Shown piece by piece: positions 25,049-31,868 of a stretch of DNA of 46,259 nt. This stretch comes from Candidatus Avimonas caecicola (lineage in GTDB: Bacteria > Bacillota > Clostridia > Oscillospirales > Acutalibacteraceae): positions 1 to 46,259 of the forward strand of contig CAJFTG010000015.1 of assembly GCA_904419875.1 (NCBI GenBank), in the 5' to 3' direction. The notes beneath the pieces are model-generated. The model made no database searches and was not told where the DNA came from. It saw only the letters and a program-made list of their open reading frames with translations. The position numbers and the translations under genes were made by a program. Numbering within the stretch: position 1 is the first letter of the stretch; each line of letters starts with the position of its first letter.

Positions 25049-25438
25049 AGGGCGGGTTTCGCCGCGGCGGGTCCCCGGCCGGGGACGGCTGGAAAGACGC
25101 CGGGCTGTCATCCTGCGGAATATGGGAGCGGGAAATTGTTGAGGGCAGCTCGCATGTTTTAATGTGCCTGCAGGTTGTGAATATTTGTGCGGATGAGATC
25201 TATTTAGATGAACAGAAACAAGGTCGGTACGGAGACACTGGCTATATATAATATTCATTATCCGGTAAGTCCAGAAAATTTTAATGGAAAATCACACGAT
25301 TGGCTTGCTGCTTTGCATAAAAAAGGGATATGGGCGAATATTAAGATTTTTTAGCATGAGCGTCCCCTGTGACATCTGTGCGGATGCCGGCCGAAAGTTT
25401 CGTTGTGGGTTGCATTCTCCAGAAGGTAAAAATACAGG

Positions 25439-25480
25439 AAAAATGGGTGCAGTCATCAAAAGGCTGCACCCATTTTTAAA
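25439..25480. terminator. Bidirectional terminator-like hairpin in the island
   Basis: A perfect 14-bp stem (25439-25452 with 25464-25477), AAAAATGGGTGCAG and its complement, with an 11-base loop. A- and T-tracts at the stem ends allow function on both strands. No clear gene precedes it on the + strand after 25048, so it may end a small RNA or be left over from a lost gene. Confidence 0.7.
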
Positions 25481-25690
25481 GCATGGTTACGGAATTTTAT
25501 GATGACGCTTCCCGTTTCCCGGTACGTCGGGGCAGGCGGGATTGCGTCGTCGGCCGGCTTCCCGGCGAATGGCGGGGGCTTGCGAAGCAAAGGGCGGGAG
25601 CCGGCCTCGGCACCAGCGTACACACCGGCGGAGAGGGCCGGCGGTTAACCGGCCGCGGCGCCGGCTTTTCTGCTGAACCCATGAACCCAG

Positions 25691-25871
25691 GCATTTCACC
25701 GCCGCGCCGGGAACTCCGCCCGCTTCTGCTTTGCCCAAGAACGACAGTTTCCAATGCAGACCCGGGGTTAAGCCCCGGTATTTTCCATCGGACTTGCCAT
25801 CCCGCCCACGCACCCTTTACACCCGGTCAATCCGGGCAAACGCTCGCTTCCTGAGGCCCTGTTTACGGCCG
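25691..25871 (-). pseudogene. 16S rRNA-derived fragment (V4 region)
   Basis: Read on the minus strand, this stretch follows bacterial 16S rRNA through the region around E. coli positions 515-695: CGGCCGTAA, GCGAGCGTT, CCGGATTGACCGGGTGTAAA, GGGTGCGTGGGCGGG, ATGGCAAGTC, GGGGCTTAACCCC, CTGCATTGGAAACTGT, CGTTCTTGGGC and finally GCGGTGAAATGC, in the right order and spacing. Flanking 16S sequence is absent on both sides, so it is a fragment, not a gene. Many differences from usual 16S are A-to-G or T-to-C changes, and some stem positions change in pairs (CCGATG with CATTGG). It has no function I can infer. Confidence 0.85.
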
Positions 25872-26014
25872 GGGCGCGCAGGCGCCGTCCCAGCCGGCAT
25901 CCGCCGAACGTCGCCGCCCGGTGCCCGGGAAGGAGCGCGCCGCTTCTCCGGAGCCTGTACGGGCTGTCGCTTTCGCGGGGGAGAGGGCCGGCCTTTCCTT
26001 TTCTCTCGCACTCT

Positions 26015-26046
26015 GTACTCTGGTACTCTCGTACTCATGTACTCAC
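26015..26046. repeat. 8-bp tandem array (GTACTCTN), four units
   Basis: GTACTC recurs at 26015, 26023, 26031 and 26039, each followed by two variable bases. Confidence 0.8.
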
Positions 26047-26287
26047 GGCCTCCTGCTGCCCTGTCCCTGCTCCTTTGTTCCCGCCGGCCTTTTTTTGGCG
26101 TATCCGGCCGGCCGAAAGGCGGCCGGATACGCCGGCGGAGGCCCGAACCCCCCGCACGGCGGTCCGCCGTTTTCCGACGGGCGGCGGCAATTTCCGCCGT
26201 GGTTTGTCGCATCCCGCCGCCGCTGCGCATAGGCTGGAGTGAAGCCCGCCCTCCGGGCTTTCAAAACCAAGGAAAGGGGGCGTGCGG

Positions 26288-26602
26288 ATGCAGGGATTGT
26301 GTTTGGTTCTGGCGCTGGCCGTTACCGTCGAGGCGCTGGTGGAATACGCGAAGGCGATTGCAAAAGCCGTTCGCGATGGAGAGAAAAAAACGGCCGTCAC
26401 GTATCTGGCGGCGATCGGCGTTTCCGTCCTCCTGTGTTTTTCCGCCAATGCGAATCTGTACGAGCTTTTGGGCGTGCATTTCACGTGGCCTTGGCTCGGT
26501 ATTGTTCTCACCGGCGTTTTTGCTTCCCGCGGCGCGAATTTTGTCAGCGATTTATATTCGAAATTAAAGGGCAGTCAGGAAGCAAAGGAGAACGCTTCCT
26601 GA
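26288..26602 (+). CDS. Small three-helix membrane protein, holin-like
   Basis: A 104-residue protein with three hydrophobic segments (about residues 3-19, 37-52 and 66-82) and a polar, Lys-rich end (SDLYSKLKGSQEAKENAS). Size, topology and the charged C-terminus resemble phage holins and holin-like proteins, and the motif LTGVFASRGANFVSDL recalls small proteins seen near clostridial prophage lysis genes. No endolysin or phage structural gene is near, so this may be a remnant or domesticated gene. ATG at 26288 has AGGAAAGGGGG about seven bases upstream; a GTG two codons earlier is possible. A small hairpin (AAGCCCG and complement, near 26240-26260) lies just upstream. Confidence 0.6.
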   Translation: MQGLCLVLALAVTVEALVEYAKAIAKAVRDGEKKTAVTYLAAIGVSVLLCFSANANLYELLGVHFTWPWLGIVLTGVFASRGANFVSDLYSKLKGSQEAKENAS

Positions 26603-26837
26603 CACCGGCGGACAGGCGGCCCCGGACAGGGCGTAATCGATCGGCGGGGACGAACCGCGTTCGCGCGCCGGCAGGGCGGCCGGCTAATTTCCGGGCAAAA
26701 AGCCCTGCGGCGGAGCCGGAAACGGCCTGACGCTGTTCTGCCGCGGTGGGAACCCTTCATTCGGACAGCGCGGCACAGAAAGCGCGGGCGCCAAAATACG
26801 GGGCGGGCGGCCTGCCCGCCGCTGTTATAATGAGCCA

Positions 26838-26970
26838 TTGCGGAAACTTAAAGCAAAAGGCCCGCCGTGCGGCGGGCCTTTTGCTTTAAGTTAGAGGGGT
26901 GTTTTGAGGAGGGTAGAACGTACTCGCTTTGTGAAGGTTCCCGGTGCGGCTCCGTTTCCCTTCGGAGTAC
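26838..26970 (-). ncRNA. Candidate C-rich small RNA divergent from lexA
   Basis: On the minus strand a perfect TATAAT (26977-26982) is followed seven bases later by a ~130-base sequence ending in a strong hairpin. The predicted 5' end forms an outer stem GTACTC with GAGTAC (26965-26970 with about 26919-26924) and an inner stem CTCCG with CGGAG. A loop GAAGG could pair with the later CCTTC as a pseudoknot. It is followed by an unpaired stretch with CCCTCCTC (26906-26913) and CCCCTCT (26893-26899), which could pair with ribosome-binding sites. The -35 is weak (CACAAT at 16 bases). No ORF is present. Confidence 0.5.
26845..26892. terminator. 23-bp perfect inverted repeat, bidirectional terminator
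   Basis: Bases 26845-26867 and 26870-26892 are exact complements with only TG between; the hairpin has AAAAGG and CCTTTT flanks around a GC core. It would end the minus-strand small RNA. Confidence 0.8.
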
Positions 26971-27066
26971 GCTTTTATTATAGCGGCCGGATCGGGGCAT
27001 TGTGTGAACCCACTATGAATAAAGTGTAAGCATTTTTTAGATACTTTTTTAAGGATTTCCAAAGTG

Positions 27067-27080
27067 CAAACATTTGTTTG
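27067..27080 (+). promoter_or_regulatory. LexA-type operator at the lexA promoter
   Basis: CAAACATTTGTTTG is a perfect 5-4-5 inverted repeat close to the Gram-positive SOS box (GAACNNNNGTTC, with A for G at the first position and T for C at the last). It overlaps the first bases of the -35 element, as expected for autorepression. Confidence 0.6.
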
Positions 27081-27106
27081 ACTTTACCGCGGGTATATGC
27101 TATAAT
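27078..27106 (+). promoter_or_regulatory. lexA promoter
   Basis: TTGACT (27078-27083), 17-base spacer ending TGC, perfect TATAAT (27101-27106). Confidence 0.9.
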
Positions 27107-27207
27107 ATCCATAACAGAAACGGGTCTGCCGACGCCTCGCGGTTTTCCCGCTGCCGCCGGGGCGGAAAAGCGGATAAAGTGCTTTATTTTGAGAAAGGGG
27201 ATCGCAT

Positions 27208-27792
27208 ATGAAGCCGTTGAACGAAAAGCAGCAGAAGGTGCTGATGTTTTTGAAAGAGCGCGCTCAGGACGGCGTGCCGCCCACGGTGCGCGAAATCTGT
27301 GCCGCTGCGGGAATCAAGTCGACCTCCACCGTTCATGCCTATCTCAAGCTGCTGGAGGATGAGGGGTACATATCCCGGCAGAGCGGGCTGAACCGTGCGA
27401 TCCGGATGCCGGGCGAAAGCGTGGCGCGGGTCCCGCTGCTCGGCAGGGTGACCGCCGGCAAGCCCATCCTGGCGATCGAAGAGGTGGAGGAATACGTCCC
27501 CTATTCCGGCGGCGGGTACCGACCCGGCGACCTGTTCGCCCTGCGGGTGGCGGGGGACAGCATGATTAACGCCGGCATCCTCAACGGGGACGTTGTCATC
27601 GTGCGCAAAACCCCGACGGCGGAGAATGGGGAGATTGTCGTCGCCCTGATCGGGGACGAAGCGACTGTCAAAAGGATTTATCGTGAGCAGGGCCACATCC
27701 GCCTGCAGCCGGAAAACGACGCATACGAGCCGATCCTTGTCGACGAGGTGGTCGTGCTGGGCAAGGTGATCTCCCTGCTGCGGTATTTTTAA
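27208..27792 (+). CDS. lexA: SOS repressor LexA
   Basis: LexA represses DNA-damage genes until RecA-ssDNA filaments trigger its self-cleavage. The 194-residue product has an N-terminal winged helix (residues 1-65; PPTVREICAAAGIKSTSTVHAYLKLLEDEGYI) and a C-terminal S24 protease domain. The cleavage site is Ala83-Gly84 (RVTAGKP), with Ser118 in GDSMI and Lys155 in EATVKRIYRE as the catalytic dyad. All residues for autocleavage are present. The ATG has GAAAGGGG about nine bases upstream. A perfect promoter with an operator-like palindrome supports autoregulation. Confidence 0.97.
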   Translation: MKPLNEKQQKVLMFLKERAQDGVPPTVREICAAAGIKSTSTVHAYLKLLEDEGYISRQSGLNRAIRMPGESVARVPLLGRVTAGKPILAIEEVEEYVPYSGGGYRPGDLFALRVAGDSMINAGILNGDVVIVRKTPTAENGEIVVALIGDEATVKRIYREQGHIRLQPENDAYEPILVDEVVVLGKVISLLRYF

Positions 27793-28383
27793 ATGGGGGA
27801 GAAAACGGCGGCATCAGAAAATCGGAGGAATCCGGGGAATCCGGGGCTGCAAGGGAAGCCGGGAGAGCGGAAAGAGAGGAAAAGGCCGGAAAAGCCGCTT
27901 CTGCTGGTAAGCGCCTGCCTGTGCGGGCAGGCGGTGCGGTACGACGGGCGGAGCTGCCCGGTCCCGGCGCTTTGCCGCCTGGCTGAGGAAGGGCTGGCGC
28001 GCCCTTTCTGCCCCGAATGTGCCGGCGGCCTGCCGACGCCCCGCCTCCCGGCGGAATGCCGGGGGAGCCGGGTGTTCCATCCAAACGGCGCGGACTGCAC
28101 CGCCGCGCTGGAGGCCGGCGCCCGTCTGGCCCTTTCCCTGTGCCGGGAGCAGGGGCTGACCGCTGCCGTGCTCAAGGAAAACAGCCCTTCCTGCGGGACC
28201 CACTGGATATACGACGGCTCCTTTACCGGCAGGAAAACAGCGGGGATGGGGGTTGCCGCCCGCCTCTTGCGGCAGGCCGGCGTCCAGGTGTTCAGCGAGC
28301 GGGAATGGGAAGACGCGGTGGCCGCGGCCGCGCGGGCATCCACGGTTTCTCTGAACGGCAGAGGGACAGATCAGGCGGAATAA
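27793..28383 (+). CDS. DUF523 family cysteine-rich protein
   Basis: A 196-residue ORF beginning immediately after the lexA stop. Residues from about 35 on match DUF523: LLLVSACLCGQAVRYDG, a Cys pair in FCPECAGGLPTPR, and LKENSPSCG. The conserved cysteines suggest metal or Fe-S binding; no biochemical role is established that I know of. The first ~34 residues come from a repetitive purine-rich stretch like the intergenic arrays, and the ATG has no ribosome site, so the true start may lie downstream at a non-ATG codon or depend on reinitiation after lexA. Confidence 0.8.
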   Translation: MGEKTAASENRRNPGNPGLQGKPGERKERKRPEKPLLLVSACLCGQAVRYDGRSCPVPALCRLAEEGLARPFCPECAGGLPTPRLPAECRGSRVFHPNGADCTAALEAGARLALSLCREQGLTAAVLKENSPSCGTHWIYDGSFTGRKTAGMGVAARLLRQAGVQVFSEREWEDAVAAAARASTVSLNGRGTDQAE

Positions 28384-28420
28384 ATCGTCAAACTGACGGG
28401 ACAATGTGAAATCTGTTCGC

Positions 28421-28450
28421 TTGCCCCGCCCCGGCCTCCCTCCGTACAAT
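28421..28450 (+). promoter_or_regulatory. Promoter of the ComEA-like gene
   Basis: TTGCCC (28421-28426), 18-base spacer, TACAAT (28445-28450). Confidence 0.5.
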
Positions 28451-28470
28451 GGAAGTACGGGGGAGAGGCC

Positions 28471-28959
28471 ATGAATATGCTGATGAAAGAACGGATACTT
28501 CTCGTTCTGGCGCTGGTTCTTTGCGCGGCGACGGTTCTGCTGGCGGTGTGGGAAGCGCCGGAATGGGCGCCGATCGGCGTCGTTTATTCGGAGCCGGTTT
28601 CTTCCGGCGAGGCCGGGGCGAACGGAACAGATACGCTGTCGGCGGCGGACGGGACGACAGGGGACGGCGGCACGGACGGCACGGATTCGTCCGCCCCTTC
28701 CCATTCATCCTCCCCGGCGTCTTCCTCCTCGTCTGCCTCCTCGTCCGCTTCGTCTGTGCCCGGCGGGAAAATCGATATCAACGCCGCCGCGGCGGAGGAA
28801 TTGACGGCGCTGCCGGGAATCGGGGAGGTTCTGGCGCAGCGGATCGTGGATTACCGGGATACCCATGGCGGCTTCGCCTCCATTGAGGAGCTGATGAACG
28901 TCAGCGGGATTGGAGAAAAGCGGTTTGCCGCCATCCGGGATCTGGTGACGGTGAACTGA
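28471..28959 (+). CDS. ComEA-like helix-hairpin-helix protein
   Basis: A 162-residue protein with an N-terminal membrane anchor (about residues 8-27), a low-complexity Gly/Thr/Ser spacer (about 45-97, including a run of Ser/Ala), and a C-terminal helix-hairpin-helix domain ([29 protein letters not shown] and [25 protein letters not shown]). ComEA binds incoming DNA at the cell surface during transformation. No comEB or comEC is adjacent, so a competence role is only suggested. The ATG has GGGGGAGAGG upstream; a second Met at codon 3 is possible. Confidence 0.85.
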   Translation: MNMLMKERILLVLALVLCAATVLLAVWEAPEWAPIGVVYSEPVSSGEAGANGTDTLSAADGTTGDGGTDGTDSSAPSHSSSPASSSSSASSSASSVPGGKIDINAAAAEELTALPGIGEVLAQRIVDYRDTHGGFASIEELMNVSGIGEKRFAAIRDLVTVN

Positions 28960-29153
28960 TGCCGGACGCCGCTTCGGCGCCGGCTTCCTGGGCTTTTTTC
29001 CGGCATAACGGAAGAGGAAAAGCGTTGTCCGCAGGCCGAAAAAGCCTTTCCGGCCGCTGCCGGCGCCGGGCAGTGCGGCGGCAGGGCAGGACGTTTTCCC
29101 TGTCGGGAGCGTGGCGGAATGCGGAAAGGCGGAACAAAGAAAGTCGCTAAGGT

Positions 29154-29216
29154 AAAACGAAAAGGCCGGTTCCTGTCCGAAAGCAGTCGGATGGAACCGG
29201 CCTTTTCGTTTTATAG
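29154..29216. terminator. Bidirectional terminator between the ComEA-like gene and cotJC
   Basis: A perfect 20-bp stem (29154-29173 with 29193-29212), capped by a smaller TCCGA/TCGGA hairpin, with A-tracts and T-tracts at the stem ends. It can end both converging transcripts. Confidence 0.92.
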
Positions 29217-29223
29217 AGGGTTT

Positions 29224-29826
29224 TTACCGCTGCTTGTCAAAGCTGGGATTAAATGCGTAATAATTTTTGCTGTTGAGTTTGGAGGTCGCCAAGTCCAGCC
29301 CCTCTCCGAAACGCTGATAGTGTACGATTTCCCGCTCGCGGAGAAATTTCAACGGGTCCCGGATGTCGGGGTCGTCGATCAGGCGGAGCAGGTTGTCGTA
29401 TGTGACCCGCGCCTTTTGTTCGGCGGACATATCCTCGTGCAGGTCGGCGAGCAGGTCGCCCTTGACGCCGATATAGTTGGCGGTCCAAGGCTGCGCGGAG
29501 GCGGCCATCGGCCATACGCCGGCGGTGTGATCCACAAAATAGGTGTCAAAGCCGGATTTCACAATTTCCTCGTAGCTCATGTTCCGGGTGAGCTGATGCA
29601 CCATGGCGGCGATCATTTCAAAATGGGCGAGTTCTTCCGTGCCGATGTCGGTCAGGATGCCTTTGAGTTCCGGATAGGGCATGGAGTAACGTTGGCTGAG
29701 ATAGCGCATGGAGGCGCCCAGCTCGCCGTCCGGGCCGCCGTACTGGCTGATGATGATTTTGGCGTATTTGGGGTTGGGGTTTTTTATCTTTATCGGGTAT
29801 TGCAGCTTCTTTTCATATTGCCACAT
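29224..29826 (-). CDS. cotJC: Spore coat protein CotJC (manganese catalase family)
   Basis: CotJC is a spore protein related to dimanganese catalases. The 200-residue product begins MWQYEKKLQYPIKIK and has the ferritin-like ligands in YGGPDGELGASMRYLSQRY, DIGTEELAHFEMIAAMVHQL and, later, EREIVHYQRFGEGL, a full set of Glu/His ligands, so catalase activity is plausible. Upstream on the same strand are cotJB and cotJA, the usual order. The gene is closed by a strong bidirectional terminator. In Bacillus the operon is sigma-E dependent. Confidence 0.97.
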   Translation of the reverse strand: MWQYEKKLQYPIKIKNPNPKYAKIIISQYGGPDGELGASMRYLSQRYSMPYPELKGILTDIGTEELAHFEMIAAMVHQLTRNMSYEEIVKSGFDTYFVDHTAGVWPMAASAQPWTANYIGVKGDLLADLHEDMSAEQKARVTYDNLLRLIDDPDIRDPLKFLREREIVHYQRFGEGLDLATSKLNSKNYYAFNPSFDKQR

Positions 29827-29862
29827 GGACAGAACCTTCCTTTCCGGTTATAATGGGGGACA

Positions 29863-30156
29863 TCAGTTGCCCTGATAATCCCACGGCCAGGGATTATCCA
29901 CCCAGCTCCAGCGGCTGCCGGTCACGTCGTTGCTGGTGAGGATATACGGGCCGAAGCGCGACTCGTACTCGCCGATCAGCTCGGCGCGGCGCTTGCGGTA
30001 TTGCTCCAGCGTTTTCAGCGCGCGGCTGTCGCTGGGATGGGTGTCGAGGTAGAGGGTCATTTCGTCGATGGCGAAATCCACGGCGTCGATGCGGCGGAGC
30101 ATACGGCTGCGGTCATTCATGCCGTTCATATTGCCCGTGCTGTTCATGTTGTTCAT
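29863..30156 (-). CDS. cotJB: Spore coat protein CotJB
   Basis: A 97-residue CotJB homologue: the core RIDAVDFAIDEMTLYLDTHPSDSRALKTLEQYRKRRAEL and the end WVDNPWPWDYQGN are family hallmarks. An Asn/Met-rich N-terminus (NNMNSTGNMNGMND) precedes the core. ATG at 30156 has GGAGGGG seven bases upstream; the longer GTG form is less likely. It overlaps cotJA by four bases (ATGA), so translation is coupled. Confidence 0.93.
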   Translation of the reverse strand: MNNMNSTGNMNGMNDRSRMLRRIDAVDFAIDEMTLYLDTHPSDSRALKTLEQYRKRRAELIGEYESRFGPYILTSNDVTGSRWSWVDNPWPWDYQGN

Positions 30157-30350
30157 CGTGCCGCCCCTCCCAACCACGGTTTGTCAAGTTCGGGAAACAG
30201 GGTGCCCCGTTCCAGCGCCTTGTCGGTGTCGTAAACGGTGTTGAGCTGCTGAACCGGGACGTACGCCATAACGGGCAGCGACGTCGGCGCCTTGTCCTGC
30301 ATGGGGCGGGACGGGGAGGCGGACCGGTTCCCTCGTTGCATGTTATCCAA
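30153..30350 (-). CDS. cotJA: Spore coat associated protein CotJA
   Basis: A CotJA homologue: MAYVPVQQLNTVYDTDKALERGTLFPELDKPWLGG is the family signature and helps load CotJC onto the spore in Bacillus. I place the start at the TTG at 30350 (65 residues) because AAAGGAG lies eight bases upstream. An ATG at 30392 has no usable ribosome site and the ATG at 30341 is too far from it. First gene of cotJABC. Confidence 0.88.
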   Translation of the reverse strand: MDNMQRGNRSASPSRPMQDKAPTSLPVMAYVPVQQLNTVYDTDKALERGTLFPELDKPWLGGAAR

Positions 30351-30614
30351 AGTAATGGCTCCTTTCCGGATGAATTGAATGGGATGTCCCATCCTTCGTT
30401 ACAGCATATGAGCAACGGCTCGGCCGGGTTCCATTTTTTGGCCGGCGGGCCGGCGCCCCGGAGCGCGGAAAGTGCAAATAAATAGGCCGATCCGATATGG
30501 GGTTTTTCGGATATTCGCGGGATAATGAATGCGGTTGCCGGAACAGACGGCTGCCCGGCGGCGGTTACCCGGCCGGCTGCCGGGCAAAAATGCATGTAAA
30601 AGGGGTTAAAGGTT

Positions 30615-31340
30615 ATGAATGTCCGTATTTACAAGGATGCAAAAACCATCGGCACGGCGGCGGCCACGCTTTTCACGGCCTGCGTGATTGAAAAGCCCGA
30701 TTGCGTGCTGGGGCTGGCAACCGGCTCCACGCCGATCCCGACGTATGAAAAGATGGCGGAGCTTTACCGCGACGGCGTGGTGGATTACGCCGGGGTCACT
30801 ACATATAACCTTGACGAATATGTGGGGCTTGACCACGGCCACGATCAGAGCTATTATTATTTCATGCAGGAAAACCTCTTCCGCCACATCAATGTCAAGG
30901 AAGAGAACGTGCATGTCCTGTCCGGCATCGCTCCCGATCCGGAGCAGGAATGCAGCGAATATGAAAGGGCGATCGAGGCGGCCGGCGGGATCGACCTGCA
31001 GATTCTCGGTATCGGGCGCAACGGGCACATCGCCTTCAACGAGCCGGCGGATTCCTTCGCGCCGGCAACCCATGTCGTGGAGCTGACGGAGAGCACCATC
31101 GACGCCAACAAGCGCTTTTTTGCCAGCGCGGACGATGTGCCGCGCCGGGCGCTGACCACCGGCATCGGCACGATCATGAAGGCGCGGGCCATCGTCCTGA
31201 TCGCCACCGGCGCCGACAAGGCGGAGGCGGTGCGCGCCATGGTGAAGGAGCCGGTTTCGCCGCGCTGCCCGGCGTCCATCCTGCAGTTTCACCCGAACGC
31301 CACCATCCTGCTGGATGAGGCGGCGGCGTCGCTGCTCTGA
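30615..31340 (+). CDS. nagB: Glucosamine-6-phosphate deaminase NagB
   Basis: NagB converts glucosamine-6-phosphate to fructose-6-phosphate and ammonia, feeding amino sugars into glycolysis. The 241-residue product has LGLATGSTPIPTYEKM (phosphate binding), YNLDEYVGLDHGHDQSYYYFM with the catalytic Asp, and GIGRNGHIAFNEP with the catalytic His and Glu. Length is typical of the short Firmicutes type. The ATG has AAAGG about 6 bases upstream. No nagA, GntR regulator or transporter is nearby, so it appears as a single gene with its own terminator at 31380. Confidence 0.96.
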   Translation: MNVRIYKDAKTIGTAAATLFTACVIEKPDCVLGLATGSTPIPTYEKMAELYRDGVVDYAGVTTYNLDEYVGLDHGHDQSYYYFMQENLFRHINVKEENVHVLSGIAPDPEQECSEYERAIEAAGGIDLQILGIGRNGHIAFNEPADSFAPATHVVELTESTIDANKRFFASADDVPRRALTTGIGTIMKARAIVLIATGADKAEAVRAMVKEPVSPRCPASILQFHPNATILLDEAAASLL

Positions 31341-31379
31341 AAACCGGCGGCCGTCAACAGGGAATCAACGGGGAATTAC

Positions 31380-31410
31380 GGGGGAACGGGAGGCCGTTCC
31401 CCCTTTTGTG
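31380..31410 (+). terminator. nagB terminator
   Basis: GGGGGAACGG (31380-31389), loop GAGG, CCGTTCCCCC (31394-31403), then TTTTGTG. Confidence 0.92.
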
Positions 31411-31427
31411 TTGGGAGGATTTTCGCG

Positions 31428-31763
31428 ATGTCCGGGGAAAACTCGTTTGAAAGGATTTACGCGGTGGTGTCCCGTATCCCGCGCGGCAGAGTCTGCACCT
31501 ACGGCCATGTCGCCTGCCTGGCGGGGAACCCCCGCTGGGCGCGGGTGGTGGGCTATGCGCTGCATGTCAACCCCGACCCGGAGCGGATCCCCTGCTACCG
31601 GGTGGTCAACCGGCTGGGGGAGGTGTCCTCCGCCTTTGCGTTCGGCGGCGGCAACCGGCAGCGGGAGCTGCTGACGGAGGACGGCATCCCTTTTCTGCCG
31701 GACGGCCGGGTGGACCTTTCCCGCTGCATGTGGTGGGGGGACGACACGGACCCGCTGCCGTGA
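31428..31763 (+). CDS. MGMT-family DNA alkyltransferase-like protein
   Basis: A 111-residue protein holding only the C-terminal DNA-binding domain of O6-alkylguanine alkyltransferases (VVSRIPRGRVCTYGHVACLAGNPRWARVVGYALHVNP). The active-site motif is IPCYRVVN: the alkyl-accepting Cys is present, but the usual His of PCHR is Tyr. Alkyltransferase-like (ATL) proteins of this size usually have Trp in place of the Cys. It could therefore be a small repair enzyme or a damage sensor. The start has GGGAGGA seven to nine bases upstream and lies just after the nagB terminator. Confidence 0.85.
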   Translation: MSGENSFERIYAVVSRIPRGRVCTYGHVACLAGNPRWARVVGYALHVNPDPERIPCYRVVNRLGEVSSAFAFGGGNRQRELLTEDGIPFLPDGRVDLSRCMWWGDDTDPLP

Positions 31764-31783
31764 GCCGGCGGCGCTTCACGGCA

Positions 31784-31813
31784 GGTATAAATTCCTTCTT
31801 TCCGGCATACATG
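31784..31813 (+). promoter_or_regulatory. Sigma-E-like sporulation promoter before the YlmC/YmxH gene
   Basis: GGTATAAA (31784-31791), 14-base spacer, CATACATG (31806-31813). The -10 fits the sigma-E consensus CATACAnT at seven of eight positions; the -35 shows the ATA core. Confidence 0.45.
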
Positions 31814-31868
31814 ATGAACAGAGGGCGACCGGAAGCGCCAAGTACGTCGGAGAATGGAGGAATGCGGC

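Larger units (their letters stand above)
25049..26287. other. 1.2-kb gene-poor island with remnants
   Basis: No credible intact gene. Bases ~25130-25480 are much richer in A/T than the flanks, contain TATAAT at 25247-25252 without a matching -35, a short peptide-coding piece ENHTIGLLLCIKK (from 25287) that resembles the C-terminal part of DUF1016/YhcG-type nucleases, and a terminator at 25439-25477. Bases 25691-25871 are a 16S rRNA-like fragment on the minus strand. Then come a period-8 array (26015-26046) and a 14-bp inverted repeat around 26099-26135. Long open frames here have biased, repetitive composition and look spurious. Confidence 0.65.
26603..27207. other. Intergenic region upstream of lexA
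   Basis: No protein gene seen. From about 26826 it holds a lone TATAAT, a 23-bp perfect inverted repeat, a candidate minus-strand small RNA and the lexA promoter with its operator-like palindrome. Bases 26603-26820 show only GC-rich sequence with short inverted repeats. Confidence 0.7.

Noticed and set aside
25065-25090. GTCCCCGGCCGGGGAC palindrome after the winged-helix gene as its terminator
   Set aside because: No loop and no T-tract.
25284-25502. A 72-codon ORF as a real gene
   Set aside because: It passes through the terminator hairpin at 25439-25477 and has no ribosome site; only its first residues resemble a known family.
26099-26135. 14-bp inverted repeat (GGCGTATCCGGCCG and complement) as a terminator
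   Set aside because: The T-run is on the 5' side of the stem on the plus strand and becomes A residues on the 3' side of the minus strand, so neither direction fits.
25731-26567. A 278-codon plus-strand ORF across the island
   Set aside because: It runs through the 16S-like fragment, the 8-bp array and into the holin-like gene in another frame. Composition is Arg/Pro-rich and there is no ribosome site.
30395-30435. Sporulation promoter for cotJABC (CATATGCT with an AACC upstream)
   Set aside because: The -10 fits sigma-E or sigma-K loosely, but no good -35 is visible, so it is too uncertain to annotate.
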